A DNA stretch of 29,402 nt from Pleurotus djamor (Eukaryota; Basidiomycota; Agaricomycetes; Agaricales; Pleurotaceae): NCBI GenBank assembly GCA_029747585.1, contig JAPEVF010000578.1, forward strand, positions 1 to 29,402, written 5' to 3'. The notes beneath the pieces were generated by a model. It saw nothing but the letters and a program-made list of their open reading frames with translations. It was not told the DNA's origin and ran no database searches. This document shows positions 1 through 9,821 of this stretch, piece after piece. The number at the start of each line of letters is the position of its first letter. The stretch's first letter is position 1. The position numbers were made by a program, and so were the translations under genes.

Positions 1-316
1 ACAGGAGTGATGGTCGAAATTTACATCCATGAGGCAAGGGAGAAGGAAGCAGCTCAATCAATACAGCACCCAAGAGGACAACCATGCGGAGGATCCAAAG
101 ATCAATGATCAATCTGGTGAATTTTGTATTGTATTTATGTATCAGAACACAACAATATACTGCACTTCATGATGACCATGTATATTTTACTGGGTTGACT
201 AGACAATCCAGTTGGACTTGTGATGGATCAAAGGATTAACAGGATATTGATTGATGAGAGGTACAATATTCTGACTTGTCAAGCAATGGAACAAATTGAA
301 ACCAGTGCTCAAGGTC
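1..316 (-). repeat. Left copy of a 316-bp inverted duplication
   Basis: Read on the minus strand, this segment matches 5380-5695 base for base as far as I could compare by eye (position 1 pairs with 5695, 316 with 5380). The match may continue beyond the window start. It contains one copy of the transposon-like terminal motif at about 206-232 (ending GTGATGGATCA). The identity continues about 84 bp past that motif, so the two copies share flanking sequence as well as an element end. No coding sequence is supported. Confidence 0.9.
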
Positions 317-396
317 AGGAATGGGACTTACAATTCAAACTTCCGCGGACATAAGCGCCACAAGAATGACCCACCCTGAACAGTGCAGCCCCTGCC

Positions 397-1121
397 CTAA
401 GCTACTGTTCTATTGACCCTTCCCAGCCGCTTCGTACATGTCGCCCGATCCATCCCACCCTCGAATCTCTGGATGCTGGCGTTGAACCAAGCCTTGGCTT
501 CGGCATCATCACACCCATCCAACACATCATCACGAACCATTGATTCTCCGAGCTCTCCGTACACATATGAAATAGCCCAACTGTGCAGGGTGTTTGTCCA
601 CATGCCATTGCGCGGTTCACGCAAATAGGTTTGGATAAAGCTCAGTAGAAGCTGGGAAGCGTCGGGATATTGTATGTTGTCTCTGTATGTATTCTTGTCA
701 GAGGGCCGGATATGGGCGTAAGAGGACCGAAGCAGAGCAATCTTGGTTCCTTTATCAAAGTGCATTGATTGTGGCAGTTCCCGAGGGAAGAAAAAGCGCG
801 TCAAGTTCTGATCCAGGTGGCCGAAATCCCGAACGATGGTACGGTAGACGCGCTGTTTGATGTGTCCTTGGTAGAAGTCTGGAGCGAAGGAGGCGAACGA
901 CCAGTCACAGTCTTGAAAACCTGCCAACCGTAATCGGCCCACGGCATCATCATAGTCGACGTCGTCAACGACGAGCATGTAATGCTGTGAAATTAGCAGA
1001 GCTTGGGGTGTGAATACTAACTACTTACCCCGCAGACCACCGGGGCTCCTAGAGCAGCGATGGCATGATCACCCCATAGAACGGCCGGAATAGGTTCCAA
1101 GGCAGATGCAATGAAATTCAT
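397..1121 (-). CDS. Unrecognised 226-aa protein, two exons; possible nucleotidyltransferase-like N-terminus
   Basis: Exon 1 is 1121-1029 (31 codons from ATG). A 44-nt GTAAGT...CAG intron (1028-985) joins it in phase to exon 2 (984-397), giving 226 aa. I do not recognise a named family. The N-terminus reads like a Gly-Asp-His-Ala helix followed about 20 residues later by LVVDDVDYDDA. This recalls the pattern of nucleotidyltransferase-fold proteins (Gly-rich start, then acidic pair on a strand), but the classical GS and DxD motifs are not clear, so this is inference only. The middle is rich in aromatic residues (DFYQG, RDFGHLD, RFFFP, SYAHIRPS). The end, KAWFNASIQRFEGG...TKRLGRV, looks conserved rather than random. 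There are no signal peptide or membrane segments. It is the only intact-looking gene in the repeat-rich left part and lies inside the inverted duplication 1-316 / 5380-5695. The start is the first ATG that keeps exon 1 open. Real gene: fairly sure; function: unknown. Confidence 0.75.
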
Positions 1122-3121
1122 GAATTCGGTGGACAGGACGGAGCACGCAAGTTCGAGGGATGACGGTCGTGCGATGAGGCCAGGTACCAAGTAAGGTGAG
1201 GTAAAGGAGGTGGCTGTACATGGGTCACATGAAAAAGGAGGTCAAACACCGAACTTCCTTCCGAGGTGAACAACTCAGGCAGCGACGACCTATGCCCTCT
1301 AACTCCCACCCCCCTTCTTCCCTGCGAACAGCCAGCGCAATTAGTCATGTAAGTAAGCCTTGCAAGATTCCCTTCTTCAGCCAAATCGCTCGCTCACATT
1401 GATTGAAGGCCAGTCTCATTATCCTGCGGAATGAATAGGGATTCGGCGTCAATCTCTTGATCCATCACAGACCCGGCTGGAAAATTATCCACCCAAATTG
1501 AGGGAGTGGAAATGAATGGACTCGCACACTGAAATACACTGGAATCCCAAAACTTGAGAATATGTGGTGGGTATGAATGAGAACAGCAAGGGGAATGTTT
1601 ACCTCGACTACAATCCAGAAGAAATGTTACAAACTTGTGTCATGTCTATTTTATGGGTATAAGTGACGCAAATACCACCTCGATGCTTGTGAAAGTATCT
1701 CAGAAGAAACACAGATACATGGTTCCTCGGCCGACTACAAGTCCCTCCATGTTTGACAGTGCTTCTGAGCTTCAATTCTGATTCTTTGCATTTTCCAACA
1801 GTCTTTGGTGGCTAGCGCTCTTCTGTAGATGTCAATAAATGTATGAATGTATGATACTCTGTTATGCTTGGTTACTATGCACAGACTTGTACCATGCATG
1901 CATGACATACTGCCTAGTGAACCTCTTGCTGGTGACATCTTGAAGAAATCAGAATATATAACCATGGAGCAAATACTTTGAGCAAGGAATGCTTGGAACA
2001 GTTTCAAGAGCTAGGAGAGAGCACATCCTAGGTCCCTGAGAGATCATGAATAGTGGCTCACTCTCACTCTCTTCATGGAGTACCCTGGTGTTCAAAAGAC
2101 ATACTTGGAGACGGCGTGTACTCCTGGTTTTTTTTGAATATTATAGCATATTATTGGGCTCGTTACCGATCGGGGTGAAGATACTGATACTGGTACTACT
2201 GACCTGCCATATTTGGGTAGTGTGGGAATGCTGATAGGAGACAGGGGAACGGAATTAAAGATCAAAATCGGTCAGATGCAGTTAGTTTCGGGCGAACTCA
2301 TAGGTTTTTTTCCTCTAAAGGGGCTGATTCAGTGATTCTACACTTAATAGGAACAGATGTAGTACACCTATGAGTGGCTGTAATTTTATCCCTGCAAAAC
2401 AACATTCATTCAAACTTCATTGGATCCTCATCTCGTTGTCAGTCATTGTTATTATTCTCTGACCCTCGCCACTCAAATTTCCAGAATGCAGGTCCATGGA
2501 GCTGACTATGAGCTGGGGATCAAAGTTTTCAAGGAGACTGCTCGCTACGTGACCGCCGCGTCGCCGCCCGGGTCCATCCATTGTCTATTCATTGCTCCGC
2601 GCCGCAAGCTCGAAAAATTTGCCAGTTGATCCCAGTTGAGTGCGTGTTTACTCTGAAAATGCCGACACTAGGAGAGTAACGAACGAACTTCAAGCCGTGG
2701 CCAATATCTCGCGAGGTGCGCAATATGCGTTTGGTTTGCAGTCTGTTTCACGACCTATGCGCGCGTCAGCGCGCGACCCTCGAAAAAATTCAGACCATAG
2801 AAGCCTTATTTTAGTCGTTTGGGAGGGTTGTATGCCTCTCAATAGGGTCTAAGAGCGACACCAGTCTCTCCTTTCTCTTCCCGCGATTTTCGATTTAATT
2901 TTTATTGAAGTTTTTAATTTACTTCACCCCAATCAGTATTGAGCAATCATAGAAATAGAAATATTGGAATCTGAACCTTGGGCTTGTGCGAGTCAATGAT
3001 AACTTGGTACCAGCGTCGACCTTGCAGCTGTCTGCTCATGGAGTAGAATTTGCACCTCCTCGCCATTAATCATGTGTGAACTCCAACTGGAAGCCAAGTT
3101 ATAATAACCTCTCCAATATCC
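1122..3121. other. Gene-poor stretch with one transposon terminal motif
   Basis: No gene is supported here. Short open frames exist on both strands, but none has codon structure, splice context or a recognisable motif. About 1457-1550 resembles the inward-reading end of the CCAGTGGA family. From about 2530 to 2800 the composition turns GC-rich and contains GCGCGC-GTCA-GCGCGC, unlike the AT-rich surroundings. The rest shows nothing I can name. Confidence 0.6.
1457..1500 (+). repeat. Isolated terminal motif of the CCAGTGGA transposon family
   Basis: TTGATCCATCAC at 1457-1468 is followed by a CCGGCTGG stretch and then TTATCCACCC and GAGGGAGTGGAAATGAATGG. This order matches the reverse complement of the right end of the element at 3122-5374 (5331-5374 and bases to its left). 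It is either the left end of a decayed copy or a solo terminus; no matching right end is clear before 3122. Confidence 0.6.
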
Positions 3122-3596
3122 TTATCCATCACAAGTCCAGCTAGCTCAAAGCTGAATCCAGCGGGGAAAAAATCCGGATTACGCCCACAATGGATGACTG
3201 GAAGGCACATAGCAATGGCTGACTCGGGGCGCAGGCCATGGTTGTCATAGAGTGACTGCAGGATCCAGGCTGAGAATATTGCACTAGTAGAGAGACCCAG
3301 GAATGCATCGCCATTTTCAACAAATGCGTGGGGTGGACTGCAGAGACTGACTTGGACCGGAAGGTGCTATGACATTCAGGCAAACCAAAATCCGGTGGAT
3401 GAGTGCATCTGGACAGGAGTGGAANTTTTTTTGGCTGTGGGCTCAACCAATGAGTGGAAAATCTCCAGCCATTTTCCAGCCGGATCATTGATGGATGCCA
3501 ATGGATGGCCATTTTCAGCTGGATGAGCCAGTTGGATGTCCAGTGGTTTCCACTGGAAGGGTGAGAATGAAGTTATTATTGATCAAACTACTGCTG

Positions 3597-3866
3597 TACC
3601 CCTATCCAGTGGATTTCCAGTGGATTTCCAGTGGATTTCCAGTGGAATCCAATGGAATCCAGTGGATTGTACTGAGTATCTTTTGTTCACTAAGTGAGCA
3701 GTTCCTTCTATGAATCTCCACTGGAAATCCGGTGGAAATCCACTGGATAAATCTCCACTGGATATCCACTGGCTCATCCACCGGATTTCCAGTGGAGATT
3801 TATCCAGTGGATATCCAGTGGAGATTTATCCGGTGGATATCCAGTGGAGATTTATCCGGTGGACAT
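3597..3866. repeat. Array of CCAGTGGA units with a 37-bp-arm palindrome
   Basis: CCAGTGGA starts at 3606, 3617, 3628 and 3639, an exact 11-bp spacing, followed by diverged units. From about 3714 the units appear as TCCACTGG and then switch back to CCAGTGGA. Bases 3736-3772 pair with 3804-3840 as an inverted repeat (35 of 37 by eye), giving a large potential hairpin around a 31-base loop. Variants CCGGTGGA recur in the right arm. Confidence 0.9.
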
Positions 3867-4268
3867 CTACAAGCTAAAAGCCATGTCTTGTTCTTGTAAT
3901 ACCTGCACAGGGGAATCCTATTCAAATAGGAGTAAGCTACCCATGACCTTTGCTACCCCAATAAGGAATTGATCAATCAGATCAACAACCTCCACAGCTC
4001 ATTTCTGCTCTACGTAGAGCAGACTACCAGTATCTGCTCTTGCCATGCCCCCTAGACAGTCCCAAACCAAATCCCAAGCATCCAAGGGAGCAAAGAAACA
4101 GTATGTATACATGCCTACTGGAATGGTGGCCAATATCTCCACAGGAATCCACAGGAATCCACTGGAAATTTGCTCAGAAGACTTCATGATGGTTTATGGT
4201 AGAATGTCCACTGGACTCCACTGGAATGTATGTACAATGGTGAAGTCAGAAATAAATACAGGTTTCAT

Positions 4269-4868
4269 TTAATCATCTGCATCATCCACATCAATGTCAG
4301 GATTTGCATCTTGGTCCTCTACAGAGGATCTCTCTGCCTGGATTTGCTCTGTAGATGGCTGTCCTGCCTGCCTAGTACCCTCTGCAGCCTCTGCTGCTGC
4401 TTTCTCTTTGGCTTCAGCTACTCCCTTCTCTTTTGCCTCAAGGAGCCTTGGGCTTCAGAATATTGGCAACACATGAGGGTCTGAGAAAATTGAGTAAATA
4501 TAAATGTGCATGAAGTGGGGGACTTACTTGTTTCGCATATTCTGGGAGTCAGAAATAAGGAGAGGGTCCTCATCACTGGATGGTGCAATTTCCTGCTGGG
4601 CATTGGGGACTACATCCTATTCCTGGTCACTTGCTTGATCAACAATAGTGCTAAGATTATCATAACATAACCCATCAGTTCTATGACTAAGATGCAATAC
4701 AAATATGATATATACATACTTCTGAGCTGTTGAAGGCCTACCAAAAAAATTCCAGGGTGAGCTGAGCACTGAATAAGCAAGCAAGGCAGGAAATACATAC
4801 TGATTGGCTTGTTCCTTTGCTGCCTTTGCCCCTGCACGAGTGGAGCGAGGTTTGGAGGTTTCCTCCAC
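4269..4868 (-). pseudogene. Decayed multi-exon gene inside the CCAGTGGA element (copy A)
   Basis: Reading the minus strand, four exons can be joined with matching phases. A basic exon (KPRSTRAGAKAAKEQANQ) ends at a GTATGT donor near 4802. A short exon PSTAQ follows, then an exon running from TIVDQASDQE to an acidic Ser-rich part (SSDEDPLLISDSQN), ending at GTAAGT. The last exon carries EAKEKGVAEAKEKAAAEAAE and ends IDVDDADD at TAA 4269-4271. One in-frame TAG interrupts exon 3. Compared with copy B, about four bases are missing before the EAKEK stretch, so the last exon is out of frame. The original start codon is not identified. The 3' flank matches that of copy B (10554-10720), so both descend from one transposon gene. 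The product is not recognised; its charged, low-complexity character would fit an accessory protein or a protein terminus rather than a catalytic domain. Confidence 0.55.
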
Positions 4869-5135
4869 CCTTGAAACAAATATGACTGATTAGATCACTT
4901 TGGAAATACTGAAGAAAGGAATACAAACCTAAGGAAGGGATGAGTGGGGAATAGTACAATCAGGTATATGTTTGATATGATTTCAGATGTGATAAGGGAT
5001 AAAAGTGTTATTTATTGATTGTGAAGGATCAGCAATCCAAGAAAGCAGTAGAATGAAGTTAAACACTCATTTCCAGTGGATATCCAGTGGACAAATTTCC
5101 ATTCGATTTCCAGTGGACAATGACATTGAAGTCCT

Positions 5136-5143
5136 TATATAAA
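5136..5143 (+). promoter_or_regulatory. TATA-like box near the right end of the element
   Basis: TATATAAA occurs in the context CCTTATATAAAGCC, just before CTCCCTCTTCAATTA. The surrounding block recurs, diverged, at about 5838 and 10772, where the TATA core is less clear. It could be a remnant promoter of the element or chance AT-richness. Confidence 0.3.
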
Positions 5144-5379
5144 GCCTCCCTCTTCAATTATCCACTGGAAATCCACTGGGGTCCAAGCAAATGAATGAAG
5201 TTTCTGGGGAGAGGTACCAACTTTTTATCCAGTGGACTCCAGCTGGATTCCACCTGGAAAAGAGTGGAAATGAGTGGACTCCACTGGAATCCACTGGAAT
5301 CCACTCATGTCCACTCCCTCATTTTGAGTGGATATTTTTCCAGCCGGATCCAGCCGGACTTGTGATGGATCAAGAGATT

Positions 5380-5695
5380 GACCTTGAGCACTGGTTTCAA
5401 TTTGTTCCATTGCTTGACAAGTCAGAATATTGTACCTCTCATCAATCAATATCCTGTTAATCCTTTGATCCATCACAAGTCCAACTGGATTGTCTAGTCA
5501 ACCCAGTAAAATATACATGGTCATCATGAAGTGCAGTATATTGTTGTGTTCTGATACATAAATACAATACAAAATTCACCAGATTGATCATTGATCTTTG
5601 GATCCTCCGCATGGTTGTCCTCTTGGGTGCTGTATTGATTGAGCTGCTTCCTTCTCCCTTGCCTCATGGATGTAAATTTCGACCATCACTCCTGT
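5380..5695 (+). repeat. Right copy of the 316-bp inverted duplication
   Basis: This is the inverted partner of 1-316. The match stops at 5380, only a few bases outside the right end of the element 3122-5374, and at the other side runs to the window-limited end of its partner. It spans the terminal motif at 5464-5488. Confidence 0.9.
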
Positions 5696-6113
5696 GTGAA
5701 TGCTAGACAGTCCCACTGAAAATCCAATTCAAGATGGTAGTAGAACACAGTAGCTTGTTGTGCATAATTATCCAGTGCATCCCAATGGAAGACCCTTCTA
5801 ATTTAATATCCACTGGATTCTGGGGAACAATGAAATCAAAGTCCCCATATGTATTCATTGGCTCTTTAGTCAAATTTCCACTGGGAATCCACTAGGGTCC
5901 AGAGATAGAGCTGAGTTTCCTGAAGAGGGAGAGGCACCAACTTTCCTTCCAATTGGACTTGACAGCTTGCTGCTTGAGTCCACCTGGAAATGAGCGGAAA
6001 TGAGTGGACTCAAGCGGATTCCAATGGCAACGGATTTCACCACTCATTTCCACTTGGCCTTTTTGGGTGGATATTATTTTCCAGCTGGATCCAGCCAGAC
6101 TTATGACGGATCA
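5464..6113. mobile_element. Short (about 650 bp) non-autonomous element with the same termini
   Basis: The left end TTTGATCCATCACAAGTCCA (5464) and right end CCAGCCAGACTTATGACGGA (6092-6111, then TCA) are inverted versions of the family motif. The interior has diverged TCCACTGG/CCAGTGGA units around 5770-6010 and the block GAGAGGCACCAACTTTCC (5927), which is also present near 5211 and 10880. There is no coding capacity. Size and structure fit a MITE-like derivative of the 3122-5374 family. The right end is diverged, so its age may differ from its neighbour's. Confidence 0.5.
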
Positions 6114-8284
6114 CAACATTGAGAATACTAACCAATAGATCTACATACCATCAATTGCTGGAGCTCAAGATCGTTTGTCCGAGCGTGCTCGGACGATCAT
6201 GGACCTGGAACGGGAGAGCTGGAGTCGACTGGCTATATGGACGAGGACCTGGATCAGCACGAGTTCCAGTGAGATGCAACGGAGGATATGGTCAACAGCT
6301 GAAGTATGTATGGTATTAGTAGGAAACCAATGACACTCATGTATGAATTCTTAAGGAACCTTCGATAATTTTTCTGAGCCTCCTGAATGTCTCTCGCCTC
6401 CCACAGAAATCGATTTCGCCGGAGAACCCCTGATTCGGTTGACCAAGAAGTGGATCACCCGCTATTCAGCTCGTCGTACATTGCTTTTTCTGCAGGGTTA
6501 ATCAGGTCTCCGAGCTTTATAGAGGTCAGATGGAATGTATATGGAGTTTGGCTGGGTTTTAGAGACGTGATAAGTGACAGTATGTATAATGGCGCCCTGC
6601 AAGCCTTCTGCATCATGCATCATGAAATGCATTTTCTTCAGTTTGTATACATTGAACATGCAGAGAACCAGCTTGTAAGGCCTTCTATGTGTATGTATGG
6701 TCTATGGGTATGGACCCATGTGAAAATCTGTTCAATTGAAAGAAATGAAGTCCATGACTGTCATAATGCTTCTTCTGTTGATGCAAAATTTTACTTTAAA
6801 CATCAGGAATCTGCATTTTTCTGTGAGCTTTGCAAATGGCCCATAATTTTGAAATGAACTTTTCAAGCGAGTACAAGCAAGGATTGCATTGAAAATACTG
6901 TAATCCCCACTGATATACAAGGAGCACATTTTTCAGTATTGCCAAGTTATCTGGTTTCTGGGTCCTGATTGACAATTGCTATCATAATCCTTTGGTACCA
7001 CTGTCATGGTTGAGGATGGTGTAAATATTCTCCGTAACACAACAGGCTGATTGCCTCTATCCAAACTTTGTCAGAAAATGATATCTTTAGATTCTGGCAT
7101 ATAAAACTTCAAATTTGAAAGCAAAAGATATTACAGCGTAAGAGAGCACAATGAGCCTGCGTACTGCCTCAGATGGATGGATGTGTGAGTGCCTTAGGCA
7201 TTCCTGCTTATGGCATGGTATGTCCCATTATTTCTCATTCAAAATTGGAAATTTACCCATCATAGGCTGCCCTGTTCCACTTCTCAAGGAACATTTCATC
7301 ATCATTGCACGAATCCTTGTGGCTCGGAATGTAGTAGATAGTTGCTCTCTGCTGTTGGACAACCAACTGTTGTGGCCATTCTTGTGTCTGTGTCTGTGTC
7401 TGATTGCTCTCTCTGTGTCTGAGCTCTCTAGCTCTCCTCATCCTCCCCTCTATTTCTTTCTACCTACAACAGACAAAGAAGGTTGGATTTATGGGGTGTG
7501 ATGCAACAACACTTTGGATCATGAAAATTATGCCCAAGTCAGAGGGAGTCGGCTAGCTACTCTACATACATAAAGAATGGTCAAAGGAGGTTTCTACCTG
7601 TTTGCAATGAACTTGGAGCCAGCTGGGCGAATATGGCCAAATGTTTTTCGCAAATGTATTCAATGTTTATCTCAATGAATACGGACTGTATGTAGGCTGT
7701 CTGTGCAAGAGTATGACTTACTTCAATATATAGTTACATCGTGCTGTGAGGTCAGTGTGAAGTCAGAATTACAAGGGAACAAGATCTACGCAAGATGATT
7801 TCTGCAGGTCTAATACTGACAGTGCGCGGCATATTCGAGCAATGGAGGCAAGATAATCAATCTATTGAGGACTGTAGGGAATGGTGAGATGAGTTTAAAG
7901 GTGTGAAAATGCGAGGTTTACTCACCCAGACAACCCCCACAGGCTGCAATCCAATACATGTTCTCTTCCAAACTGCCTATGAGAGACCCTCATTCATTCT
8001 CTGTGGCAAACTTAGAATGTATTGAACCAGCGGTAATAATGTCTTCATTGCTGACTTTGCTGCTTTGGAATATGGTCACATTTGCATATGGCCACTTTGG
8101 CAGCCAGAGAAACTTGCTTTAAGTCTAGAAACCATTATTATGAAAGCAGGCAGAATCTTAAATTATGTCTTTGACCAAGTTTACAGCCTGTACATGGCGC
8201 GATAGTTGTGTAAGGTCAAAAGGTAGGCTATGGCTCCTGATTAGTCAAGTTTACCAGGCTCAAACCTACTCAAAGGTGGTGCTT
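6114..8284. other. Stretch without a supported gene; weak coding-like patches
   Basis: No gene is supported. Two patches look coding-like. About 6164-6303 reads without stops (RLSERARTIMDLERESWSRL) up to a GTATGT. About 6405-6494, after a CCACAG, reads IDFAGEPLIRLTKKW. Joining them leaves the phases mismatched, so at best this is a relic. GTCCGAGC-GT-GCTCGGAC (6178-6195) is a perfect hairpin. 7384-7400 is a short TGTGTC microsatellite. 7601-7702 and 7907-7952 are diverged copies of sequence found again at 12784-12962. Confidence 0.45.
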
Positions 8285-8348
8285 TCCAGTGGAGTCCACT
8301 CATCCACTGGAGTTCCAGCCGGATCCGGCCGTAATTGTGATGGATCAG
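8285..8348 (+). repeat. Right-end terminus of the CCAGTGGA family
   Basis: CCAGTGGAGTCCACTCATCC leads into TCCAGCCGGATCCGG and ends AATTGTGATGGATCA, the order seen at the right end of the 3122-5374 element. No convincing left end could be paired with it; it may be a solo or truncated copy. Confidence 0.65.
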
Positions 8349-8639
8349 GAGGTGCTCACACGATTGACATATGGTTTGGCTATGATATATCTATCATATG
8401 GTGTACATTACTGTCCTAAATGTCTCTCCCTACAAAAGGCACTCTAGAACCTAGCCTGTAAGCTATCCTAACCACCTGAAGCCACTCATGGATGTTCCTG
8501 AAAATGCATGGTATCATTTTGAACAAAATGTCTGTTAGCAATTTTGATTGCACCATCCTTGCTCCCATTGTATTCCCAGTCTCTCAGGGAGCAAAATTGC
8601 AACATACAAACCAATAAACATGGTAAATCTCCATCCATC

Positions 8640-9120
8640 CCAAGTTTGCCTATCCTGTCATTTCCATTCCCTTCCAGGGAACTCCAGCTGCAAGCAACAC
8701 CAGTGCCTCTCTTCAGGGACCTAATGCCTGGCTGTATCTCTATCTTGAACCGGATGTCTGTTTTGATTGGACCTGCCATGTGGCCATGTGGCTCACTGAT
8801 CAACCAGACATGATCTACACTTGTCATGGTGAAATTGACCCTGGGATCCGGTCAGTACAAGTAGGTGCGCACTCATTCCAGCATATATACTAGAGCTAAG
8901 GCATGAGCTGCCTCCTGCCTCTTACCATACTGGTGTCTTCTGTACAACCTTATTTATATTCATTATTAGTTCCAACAACGCGGCAATGTTAGTAGCATGT
9001 GCAAAGACTGCAGTTACTTTATATGGATGGCAGTATTCACAACCTCTCAGATTTCCACTGGGTTCCACTGGGATCCGTTGGAAGAGAGACAAAAGAAGCA
9101 GCCACTCAGCACATGTAAGA
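8640..9120 (+). pseudogene. Possible coding relic, unrecognised
   Basis: After a CCTTCCAG, the plus strand reads without stop for about 60 codons, including NAWLYLYLEPDVCFDWTC and DQPDMIYTCHGEIDPGIR. A second open patch in another frame follows (LELRHELPPASYHTG... then NNAAMLVACAKTAVTLYG) and runs into CCACTGGG-type repeats near 9050. The two patches cannot be joined by a normal intron. Amino-acid composition is protein-like but no family is recognised. It may belong to the same decayed transposon gene as 9822-10553, or be chance. Confidence 0.25.
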
Positions 9121-9821
9121 AACCCAAAACTGTAGTTAATCCAGTGGAATCCAGTCAAAATGGTGGACAGTACTGTCACTTATAAATATATTGGCTCACA
9201 CTTGGGAACGGTTCAACACCAATGTCTCCACTCCGGTTGTTTTGGTAGTTCAAATGCATCATAGTCCATCTAAATAGCCTCATGGTTGCCAAGTTCCCCC
9301 CAAAAGAGAAATCTGAAAACACAGATATGCACACCAATTTAATTATGAGTGACCATAGCACCTTTCTCACATTTCCATCGCAGTCGCCATCGACGTCGTC
9401 TGTTTTTAGTGCGTTTATGTGCGCCAACTTACTGCGGAACTTTTTTTTCATATCTCATATTGCCTTTACAGCAGCTCTACACTTACAAGTATATCATTCT
9501 AGATTTCCTCACATTTTCAATGAAGGGGAAGTGGGAGCGGAGAGAGGCTTCTACTCCTTTGCATGTGTGCACCAGTTCTGCTGTGTCTTATAAGCTTCAA
9601 CACTCCCAGGTCATCCTTTTATGATCCTTTGACCACCTTGTTGTGGGCTAGGACTTTGATGTGCCTTGGTCACCTCCGGAATTATTGTTCCAAGTAAGCT
9701 GCCATTTGAGAAGTGGTGATATAAATTGTACTACACTCAAATGGAGAAGGAATCACATAAACACACAGAAGGGTGGGAGAAACAGTGAAGTATGAAATGC
9801 ACAAGCCAAGCAGGGGACTAG

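Larger units (their letters stand above)
3122..5374. mobile_element. Transposon-like element of unnamed family with CCAGTGGA sub-terminal arrays
   Basis: The left end (TTATCCATCACAAGTCCAGC at 3122) and right end (GGACTTGTGATGGATCA, finishing near 5372) are inverted copies of one terminal motif. Each is followed inward by a GCTGGAT/AATCC stretch and then many copies of CCAGTGGA or its complement. The inside holds a decayed multi-exon gene on the minus strand (4269-4868) and a TATA-like site near the right end. Long symmetric arrays behind short inverted ends suggest transposase-binding sites of a DNA transposon; that is inference. No clear target duplication was found, and no intact transposase is present, so this copy is probably non-autonomous. 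Superfamily not assigned. Confidence 0.65.

Noticed and set aside
4045..4101. Possible first exon MPPRQSQTKSQASKGAKKQ with GTATGT donor
   Set aside because: No downstream exon on the plus strand; what follows is the 3' flank of the minus-strand relic.
4294..4484. Ser/Ala-rich plus-strand frames
   Set aside because: They are the antisense of the Ala/Lys/Glu-rich relic exon on the minus strand.
6387..6857. 156-residue plus-strand open frame
   Set aside because: Composition after about 6500 is not protein-like, there is no motif, and it crosses the better-looking frame at 6405-6494.
7151..7501. 116-residue plus-strand open frame
   Set aside because: Low-complexity Leu/Cys stretch comes from the TGTGTC microsatellite; no domain or splice context.
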